A stretch of 7,546 nt of DNA from Nitrospirota bacterium. Lineage in GTDB: Bacteria > Nitrospinota > Nitrospinia > Nitrospinales > VA-1. The first letter of the stretch is position 1. Each line of letters opens with the position of its first letter. Location of the stretch: assembly GCA_003235465.1 (NCBI GenBank), contig QJWD01000279.1, positions 1 to 7,546 of the forward strand, in the 5' to 3' direction. Under the pieces are notes generated by a model. The model was given only the letters and a program-made list of their open reading frames with translations. It was not told the origin of the DNA and did not search any database. Below, piece by piece: positions 1-5,042 of the stretch. Position numbers and translations under genes: made by a program.

Positions 1-5
1 AAGGT

Positions 6-37
6 GATTAAAAAATTTTAATCGCTTGTTAATTAAC
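6..37. repeat. AT-rich tandem palindromes upstream of the lipoprotein gene
   Basis: Two inverted repeats lie side by side in an otherwise GC-rich region. The first (6-23) has perfect 8-base arms, GATTAAAA and TTTTAATC, around a central AA. The second (28-37) is the perfect 10-base palindrome GTTAATTAAC. The stems are almost entirely A/T, so they are poor candidates for an intrinsic terminator. They could be an operator or a bent, UP-like element about 30-60 bases upstream of the candidate -35 box of the lipoprotein promoter. They could equally belong to the 3' side of a gene left of the window. The palindromes are seen directly; any regulatory role is inference. Confidence 0.4.
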
Positions 38-65
38 GCCGGGGCGGGGGCTAAGCGCAGAGGGC

Positions 66-94
66 TTCTCAATCATTCGCCCATGGGGCATAAT
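66..94 (+). promoter_or_regulatory. Putative sigma70-type promoter of the TPR lipoprotein gene
   Basis: A -35-like TTCTCA (66-71, 4 of 6 matches to TTGACA) is separated by exactly 17 bases from a good -10 box CATAAT (89-94, 5 of 6 matches). Transcription would start near base 101 and give a leader of about 36 bases before the ATG at 137. This placement agrees with the ribosome binding site in front of that ATG and argues against the in-frame TTG at 26 as the start. The call is by consensus match only. Confidence 0.4.
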
Positions 95-126
95 GGAGCG
101 CGGCAAACACGCCTTTTAAGAAAAAC

Positions 127-131
127 GGGAG
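127..131 (+). promoter_or_regulatory. Ribosome binding site that fixes the lipoprotein start
   Basis: GGGAG lies 5 bases upstream of the ATG at 137. The reading frame is open back to a TTG at base 26, but that upstream stretch contains the candidate promoter and encodes no recognisable segment. Starting at 137 gives a well-formed lipoprotein signal peptide. Confidence 0.6.
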
Positions 132-136
132 CGGGG

Positions 137-886
137 ATGAACCGACATCGACAGTCAAAAGGAAGGAACGGCAGGAAAACCCCGGCGGCGGTGTGGGCCG
201 TGTTGCTCTTGCTCGCCGTCACCGGCTGCGGCGGGGAAGAGCGGGAAACCGCCGCTCCCGAAAACCCGCGTGCGCTTCTCGAGCAGGCGGCGGAGCGCGC
301 ACGCGTCGGCGCTTACGAAGAAGCCGAGGAAGCCCTCACCCGCGCCCTGGCAGCCGAGCCCGATAACGCGGCGGCCAGGGAGCAGCTCGCCCGCGTCTAC
401 GACGAGTGGGACAGGCGCGCTGAAGCCATCGCCGCCTACAGTGAGGCGCTCAAGCTCGAACCCGGCCGGGCCAGCGCGCGCATGGGGCTCGCCGGCGTGT
501 ATTCGCGGCAGACGCAAAACCTGCTCGCGGCCAGGGAATATCTCAAAGTCGCCGAAACCAGCCCGGAAGACGCCGAACTGCAGTTCAAGATCGCCCTCGA
601 ATACTGGTACGCACAGAAGCTGCCGGAAACCGCCCGCCATTACCAGCGCGTCATCGAACTGGTGCCGGATTACATTCAGGCCCACCTCAACCTGGCCAGC
701 GTTTACGAGCGGCAAAAGGAGTGGGAGAAGGCGATCGCTGAGCTTGGCATCGCCATCAAGCTGGCGGAAGAGAAGAACGACGAGCAGGCCATCGCCATCG
801 CCCGGCGCAAGCTGAAATTCATCAAGGGCCGCGAAGGCATGACCGCGAAAGACCTCGACCAGAAGACCCTGCCGCCGTTCAATTGA
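137..886 (+). CDS. TPR-repeat lipoprotein
   Basis: This is a 249-residue exported lipoprotein made almost wholly of tetratricopeptide repeats, so it is probably a membrane-anchored scaffold for protein-protein contacts rather than an enzyme. Residues 1-31 form a type II signal peptide: a basic N-region (several Arg/Lys up to residue 14), a hydrophobic core AVWAVLLLLAV, and the lipobox V-T-G-C with the lipidated cysteine at residue 31. The +2 residue is Gly, so nothing marks it for inner-membrane retention under the E. coli rule. About five TPR-like helical pairs follow between residues 43 and 212. They show the usual small/aromatic spacing, for example GAYEEAEEALTRAL, AIAAYSEALKLEP, HLNLASVYERQKEWEKAI. 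A charged tail of about 37 residues ends in PPFN. The gene has its own promoter candidate and converges on the diiron MBL gene. The partner is unknown. BamD-like or PilF-like roles cannot be told apart from generic TPR lipoproteins here. Confidence 0.85.
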   Translation: MNRHRQSKGRNGRKTPAAVWAVLLLLAVTGCGGEERETAAPENPRALLEQAAERARVGAYEEAEEALTRALAAEPDNAAAREQLARVYDEWDRRAEAIAAYSEALKLEPGRASARMGLAGVYSRQTQNLLAAREYLKVAETSPEDAELQFKIALEYWYAQKLPETARHYQRVIELVPDYIQAHLNLASVYERQKEWEKAIAELGIAIKLAEEKNDEQAIAIARRKLKFIKGREGMTAKDLDQKTLPPFN

Positions 887-892
887 ACGGCG
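873..892. terminator. Perfect 20-base palindrome at a convergent gene junction; possible bidirectional terminator
   Basis: CGCCGTTCAATTGAACGGCG is a perfect palindrome (10-base arms; as RNA, about an 8-bp stem with an AATT loop). It contains the TGA stop of the lipoprotein gene (884-886) and abuts the stop of the MBL gene (893-895). In a junction with only 6 intergenic bases it would form the same hairpin on both transcripts, which suits a shared terminator. There is no T-tract on either side, so it is not a canonical intrinsic terminator. It might instead act as an end-protecting or Rho-assisting hairpin. Confidence 0.45.
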
Positions 893-1621
893 CTAAGGCC
901 CCAGCACCGCCTTCATCATGCCAGCCATGTCCCTGATCGCCTTTTCGCCGTCGCCTTTGAACGCCGAGCCGTGCATGGGAAGCAGCAGTTTCGGTTTGAG
1001 GTCCGCCAATGCCGAAAGCGTGGCCTCGGTGGAGGCGGTGAACGGCATGTAGTTGGCGAAGGGCCCGGCGCTGTATTCTTCAAGCGCTTGGCGGAAACGC
1101 GGCACGAGGTCGTCCTCCGTCAGCGGTTCGCGCTCGCCCACCTGGTGGAACAGGTCCGAACAGAACAGCGCACCGGTGGTTTCCTCGAACAGCATGCCCG
1201 CGTCCCAGGCGTGCGGCACCTGCGGCGTCGCCAGGTAGCGAAAGCGGTATTTCCCCGTCGCAAGAACCTCGTTGTGCTGCAAAACCTTCGCCGGGCGCGA
1301 GGCGAAATCATTGAGGTTGACGCGCGCCGCCACCATGCCGCAGACGGCAAGCGCCCCGGGCGCCACCTCGAACCATTCGTTCATCGCGCCGCACTCGTCC
1401 GCCTCGAAATGGCTGAAGCCGATCCAGCAAACCGAAGCCGGATCGATCACCGTGGCCACCGCGTCCTTCACCAACGGGAACAGCCCGCGCATGCCCGTGT
1501 GGTAGAGCAGCGGCTCCTCGTCGTTCACCAGGAACTGGTTGAACCCGAGGTTGAACTCCGGAATGAACGTCGAGATGCGGAACACATCCGGTGCGACTTC
1601 GTTGATAACGGTGCTGGGCAT
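893..1621 (-). CDS. MBL-fold diiron protein, ODP/flavodiiron-like (stand-alone)
   Basis: This 242-residue cytoplasmic protein has no signal peptide and carries the metallo-beta-lactamase-like half of flavodiiron proteins without their flavodoxin domain. That matches the oxygen-binding diiron protein (ODP) type. Candidate metal ligands are visible in the flavodiiron order: H71-x-E73-x-D75 (SHFEADEC), H137 in VPHAWD, D156 in FCSDLF, and H217 in LLPMHG. The HxExD signature separates it from hydrolytic MBL enzymes, which have HxHxDH. Position 76, where canonical flavodiiron proteins carry a His after the Asp (HxExDH), is Glu here. Members of this family bind or reduce O2 or NO at a diiron site, or sense O2 when fused to signalling domains; this one has no fusion. 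The ATG is preceded by AAGGAG at a 9-base spacing. The gene follows moxR on the same strand after 117 bases and likely has its own promoter. Family confidence is high; the exact reaction is unknown. Confidence 0.85.
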   Translation of the reverse strand: MPSTVINEVAPDVFRISTFIPEFNLGFNQFLVNDEEPLLYHTGMRGLFPLVKDAVATVIDPASVCWIGFSHFEADECGAMNEWFEVAPGALAVCGMVAARVNLNDFASRPAKVLQHNEVLATGKYRFRYLATPQVPHAWDAGMLFEETTGALFCSDLFHQVGEREPLTEDDLVPRFRQALEEYSAGPFANYMPFTASTEATLSALADLKPKLLLPMHGSAFKGDGEKAIRDMAGMMKAVLGP

Positions 1622-1630
1622 GCGGTGTTA

Positions 1631-1636
1631 CTCCTT
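1631..1636 (-). promoter_or_regulatory. Strong ribosome binding site of the diiron MBL gene
   Basis: On the minus strand AAGGAG lies 9 bases upstream of the ATG at 1621. It is the clearest Shine-Dalgarno match in the window and supports the chosen start. Confidence 0.65.
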
Positions 1637-1673
1637 AAAGAAGGCCTGTTGATGGGGCAAAACGTTATTCAAG

Positions 1674-1704
1674 GTTATAGATATGAAATTTGTCGGCGCA
1701 TCAA
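1674..1704 (-). promoter_or_regulatory. Weak candidate promoter for the diiron MBL gene
   Basis: Reading the minus strand, TTGATG (1704-1699) is followed after 19 bases by TATAAC (1679-1674), in the only AT-rich patch of the 117-base gap between moxR and the MBL gene. The boxes match consensus reasonably, but the spacing is longer than the ideal 17. The element would give a leader of about 45 bases. Together with the hairpin just downstream of moxR it suggests that the MBL gene is transcribed separately. This is inference only. Confidence 0.3.
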
Positions 1705-1707
1705 TTA

Positions 1708-1726
1708 AAACACGCGGCCCAGGCCG
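1708..1726 (-). terminator. Possible intrinsic terminator after moxR
   Basis: On the minus strand, shortly after the moxR stop codon, CGGCCTGGGCCG (1726-1715) can fold into a short GC stem (4-5 bp) and is followed by CGTGTTTTAATT, which contains four T. The stem is short, so termination may be partial. Location, GC stem and T-run agree with a Rho-independent site separating moxR from the downstream MBL gene. Confidence 0.35.
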
Positions 1727-1738
1727 GGCGACTCAGCA

Positions 1739-2758
<1,020 letters not shown>

Positions 2759-2785
2759 GCCCTCATTCTAACCGCTTGCGGGGAA

Positions 2786-2814
2786 TAAATACAGCCGTTT
2801 GTAGCTCAACTCAA
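2786..2814 (-). promoter_or_regulatory. Putative moxR promoter
   Basis: On the minus strand TTGAGT (2814-2809, 4 of 6 to TTGACA) lies exactly 17 bases from TATTTA (2791-2786, 3 of 6 to TATAAT) in an AT-rich pocket. It would start transcription about 20 bases upstream of the first moxR ATG. Such a short leader with a poor ribosome site could favour the internal ATG at 2725. The call rests on consensus match only. Confidence 0.35.
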
Positions 2815-2841
2815 GGATGGGCCACGGCGTGCCGAAAAGCA

Positions 2842-2870
2842 TTGGCAAGGGGCGGCGGTTCTTGTAGGAT
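2842..2870 (+). promoter_or_regulatory. Putative promoter of the CBS-domain gene
   Basis: TTGGCA (2842-2847, 5 of 6 to TTGACA) and TAGGAT (2865-2870, 4 of 6 to TATAAT) are separated by exactly 17 bases. Transcription would begin near 2877 and give a leader of about 60 bases. The site lies about 28 bases from the moxR promoter candidate on the other strand, so the region is a compact divergent control segment. Confidence 0.4.
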
Positions 2871-2890
2871 GGGGCGGTTCCCGGCCCCCG

Positions 2891-2908
2891 GCGGCGTTTG
2901 GCCGCTTT
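2891..2908 (+). other. Small hairpin in the CBS gene leader
   Basis: GCGGC (2891-2895), loop GTTTG, GCCGC (2901-2905), followed by TTT. The 5-bp GC stem sits in the predicted 5' leader about 30 bases before the ATG. It could be a mild attenuator or mRNA-stabilising structure, or chance in GC-rich DNA. Confidence 0.25.
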
Positions 2909-2938
2909 CAACGTGGCGACTTTCTTTGGAGTGTCGAT

Positions 2939-3301
2939 ATGGACGAGGTGCTGAATTACATGAGTGAGCCGGTGGAGAGCCTGGATGCCGGCGCCCCGGC
3001 GGTGGACGCGGCGAAACGAATGGTGGAGAGGCGCATCAGCTCCATCCTCGTTACCGAGGGCGGCGAGTTCGTCGGCATCGTCACCAGGACGGATCTGGTG
3101 ACGCGGGTGATGGCGGCCGGGCTGGATGCCACGGCCACGCCGCTTAAGTCGGTGATGTCGTCGCCGCTTTCCAGCATGGACCACTACCTCACCGCCGGCG
3201 ACGCGCACGAGTTCATGTCGCAGAAAAATATCAAGCACCTGCCCATTACCCGCGAGGGCAAGGTGGTCGGCATGCTGACCACGAAGGACCTCATCGGCTG
3301 A
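2939..3301 (+). CDS. Two-CBS-domain protein (stand-alone CBS pair)
   Basis: This 120-residue protein consists only of a CBS pair, the module that usually folds into a disc-like dimer and binds adenine nucleotides (AMP, ATP, SAM or similar) to sense energy or redox state. CBS1 spans about residues 6-58 and ends in GIVTRTDLV (46-54). CBS2 spans about 69-119 and ends in GMLTTKDLI (111-119). Both carry the G-x-h-T-x-x-D pattern (h = hydrophobic) typical of nucleotide-contacting CBS motifs. There is no signal peptide, membrane segment or effector domain, so it must act on another protein or serve as a free sensor. The ATG has GGAG 7 bases upstream. It is divergent from moxR and converges with the GDCCVxC gene, whose 3' end overlaps its last 118 bases on the other strand. 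The ligand is unknown. Confidence 0.92.
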   Translation: MDEVLNYMSEPVESLDAGAPAVDAAKRMVERRISSILVTEGGEFVGIVTRTDLVTRVMAAGLDATATPLKSVMSSPLSSMDHYLTAGDAHEFMSQKNIKHLPITREGKVVGMLTTKDLIG

Positions 3302-3492
3302 CCTAACATCCCTCTCGCCCGCGCCGAGGGGCATGGCGCGCTTCCGTACGAGCAGAACACGCAGCAATCCCCCTTTTTCGGCCGCAGCACGCGGCGGCAC
3401 CCCTTGCATTCGTAAAAAAAAAGGCAGCAGTCGGTGGGGACGGTCTCTTTTTCCCGGTGGCCGCAGTGCGGGCAGGTGAGGGTCGCGCTCAC
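3184..3492 (-). CDS. GDCCVxC-type Cys-rich mini-protein with C-terminal extension
   Basis: This small protein reads 102 residues from a GTG start that overlaps the peptidase stop codon (GTGA), which implies translational coupling; no clear ribosome site is visible. The first 55 residues match what I recall of the GDCCVxC-domain family of small putative redox/metal proteins, some of which are annotated as selenoproteins. They contain CPHCGH (C7, C10), PTDCC (C22, C23), FFYECKGC (C29, C32), LRPKKGDCCVFCSYG (C43, C44, C47) and a late Cys (C54). C7/C10/C29/C32 look like a zinc ribbon, with the CCVFC cluster as an extra thiol site. All positions use TGC, so nothing suggests selenocysteine. After CPS at residue 56 the sequence stops looking like the family. 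The frame stays open for about 46 more residues, the last 39 antisense to the CBS gene, ending at TAG 3184-3186. That tail may be real, a degraded end, or the result of a lost stop. Function is unknown. Confidence 0.72.
   Translation of the reverse strand: MSATLTCPHCGHREKETVPTDCCLFFYECKGCRRVLRPKKGDCCVFCSYGSAPCPSARARGMLGQPMRSFVVSMPTTLPSRVMGRCLIFFCDMNSCASPAVR
3311..3331. other. Hairpin just downstream of the CBS stop
   Basis: CCTCTCG (3311-3317) and CGAGGGG (3325-3331) form a 7-bp stem with one G-T wobble around a 7-base loop, 10 bases after the CBS stop codon. No T-tract follows, so it is not a canonical intrinsic terminator. It could end or protect the CBS transcript. On the other strand it falls where the recognisable part of the GDCCVxC protein ends. 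Confidence 0.3.
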
Positions 3493-5042
3493 TGGATGAA
3501 GCTGTAGAGTTCGTTCTGGCGCTCGGCTTCCTTGGCCAGGCCGAGTTTGCTGTAGATGAGGATGAGCCGCTGGTGCACGAACGGGTTGAAGGGGTTGATG
3601 CGCACCGCCTGCTCGAAGTAATTGCGCGCGCTGTCGTACCGCCCGGTTTCGTAGTACAGCTCGCCCAGGTTGGTGAGGGTGGTGTGGAAGTTCGGGTAGT
3701 CGGCGAGGGTGGCCTTGAACGCGGTTTCGGCGTGGTCGTACTGCTTGACGAGCAGGTAGGCCCCGCCGATCTTGTTGAACAGCACGGGCGAGCGCGTTCC
3801 GGTTTCCTCGTGCGCCCTCTCGTACTCCAGAATGGCGGCCTCCAGCAAGTTGCGCGATTTCAGAATGTCGCCGAGGAAGGTGAGGTCCTGGCTGCGTTTC
3901 GCACCCACCTCGGTGTATTCCTTCTCCGGGCCCTCGTCGGTTCCGGGTTCCTTGAAGCGCGGGGCGAGCGCCTGGATGCCGGGGATTTCCTTCAGGTCCT
4001 TTTCCAGCATGGCGCTTTTCCACGCCTCCTGAAACCGGGCGAGGGGCATGCCGAGCTGCATTTCCAGCGTCGCCGCGAATTCGCCGCCCCGCGCCAGGTC
4101 GTCCAACAGCCTTGCGAAAATGCCCGGACCCTGCTGCTCCTGCATGTAGCCCGCCATGGTCGCCACCTGCGCGTAGGCGAGCTGCACGTCCTCGGCGGTT
4201 TTCAGCTTGGCGAACGAGGGCATCATGGCGTCCAGGCCGATCAGGTAATTGTGCTTGAGGCCGCCCGCCAGGATGGATTCCATCACCGGCTCCATGCCGC
4301 CGCCCTCGCGCCAGTAGGCCTCGAAATGCTTGGCGATGCCTTCGTGCAGCCACAGCGGCACGTTGTTGTGGCTCTTTTTCGTCAACAGGTAGTGGATGTA
4401 CTCGTGGCTGAGCGTGTCCATCCAGTTGTAGCCGCGTAGCAGCGACCCAGGCGTGATCATCATGATGCGGTTGTACTTGCACAGCGCCACCGTGCCCGAG
4501 GTGATGATGTCGTTGATGGTGAGCGGGGAGATTTGCGCCAGCGACTCGCGGCCGGGGTAAAACTCGATCAGCACCTTTTCTTCCGGCTTGTAGCCGAACA
4601 AATCGCCCAGGCGCTGGTAGGAGCGCTCCATCACCTCCTCGGCGAAGGGCAGGAGAACTCGGTCCGCACCGTCGACGAAGCGGAAGATGAAATGCTCCGA
4701 CTCGCGCGCGATGAGCGGCTCCGCGGCCTTGCGGGTGGCTTCGACCAGGGCCTTCACCTCCTTCACTTCGGGCTCTTTGTCGTCGATGCGCTCCAGCAGC
4801 TTGCCGGCGTAGCCGTAGTTGCCCTTGAAGAATTCGACCCGCGCCTTGAGGAACTGCGCATCGCCGGAATCGGGATAGTGGCGGACGAGTTCCCCCGCCA
4901 CTTCCTCCGCCTTGGTCACCTGCCAGTCTTCCAGCAGCCGCTGGCCCAGGAGGAGGTTTTCCGGCAGGGGCGGCGCCTCGGCCCCCGCCTGCCCGGGTGC
5001 GAGCAGGCACGTGAGCAACAGGATGGTAAGGAAGCGCCTCAT
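3489..5042 (-). CDS. Secreted peptidase-MA-like gluzincin with flanking TPR-like repeats
   Basis: This is a 517-residue exported protein. Residues 1-21 are a Sec signal peptide (MRR, hydrophobic FLTILLLTCLLA, cleavage near AGA-EA). Residues 29-100 are TPR-like helices (ELVRHYPDSGDAQFLKARVEF). Residues about 115-345 form a zinc metallopeptidase domain with HEYIH (H213, E214, H217) and, 17 residues after H217, WLHEGIAKHFE, where Glu234 is the expected third zinc ligand. This spacing is that of the peptidase MA-like gluzincins. Residues about 383-517 hold further TPRs (FNKIGGAYLLVKQYDHAETA, LTNLGELYYETGRYDSARNY). It probably acts in the periplasm as a protease or substrate-binding scaffold; the substrate is unknown. 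Its ATG overlaps the upstream stop (ATGA), with AAGGA 9 bases before it, and its own stop overlaps the next gene's GTG. The catalytic residues are all present, so it is likely active. Confidence 0.9.
   Translation of the reverse strand: MRRFLTILLLTCLLAPGQAGAEAPPLPENLLLGQRLLEDWQVTKAEEVAGELVRHYPDSGDAQFLKARVEFFKGNYGYAGKLLERIDDKEPEVKEVKALVEATRKAAEPLIARESEHFIFRFVDGADRVLLPFAEEVMERSYQRLGDLFGYKPEEKVLIEFYPGRESLAQISPLTINDIITSGTVALCKYNRIMMITPGSLLRGYNWMDTLSHEYIHYLLTKKSHNNVPLWLHEGIAKHFEAYWREGGGMEPVMESILAGGLKHNYLIGLDAMMPSFAKLKTAEDVQLAYAQVATMAGYMQEQQGPGIFARLLDDLARGGEFAATLEMQLGMPLARFQEAWKSAMLEKDLKEIPGIQALAPRFKEPGTDEGPEKEYTEVGAKRSQDLTFLGDILKSRNLLEAAILEYERAHEETGTRSPVLFNKIGGAYLLVKQYDHAETAFKATLADYPNFHTTLTNLGELYYETGRYDSARNYFEQAVRINPFNPFVHQRLILIYSKLGLAKEAERQNELYSFIQ

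Noticed and set aside
26..136. N-terminal extension of the lipoprotein from a TTG at 26
   Set aside because: It would bury the candidate promoter and ribosome site, and it would put 37 extra residues before a well-formed lipoprotein signal peptide.
893..1621. Beta-lactamase or glyoxalase II annotation for the MBL protein
   Set aside because: The metal motif is HxExD, typical of the diiron flavodiiron/ODP group, not the HxHxDH of hydrolytic members.
2768..3409. Minus-strand open frame of 213 codons beginning next to the T9 run and crossing the CBS gene
   Set aside because: It is basic, low-complexity sequence antisense to a clear CBS protein. It would matter only if slippage at the T9 run were shown.
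3184..3492. Selenoprotein version of the GDCCVxC protein
   Set aside because: Every Cys of the motif is TGC and there is no in-frame TGA before the TAG stop, so no recoding is indicated.
3184..5010. A 608-codon minus-strand open frame spanning the peptidase region
   Set aside because: Its first 500 or so residues are a low-complexity Arg/Gly/Pro/Ala-rich out-of-frame shadow of the peptidase gene. Only the last part, from the GTG at 3492, encodes a recognisable protein.
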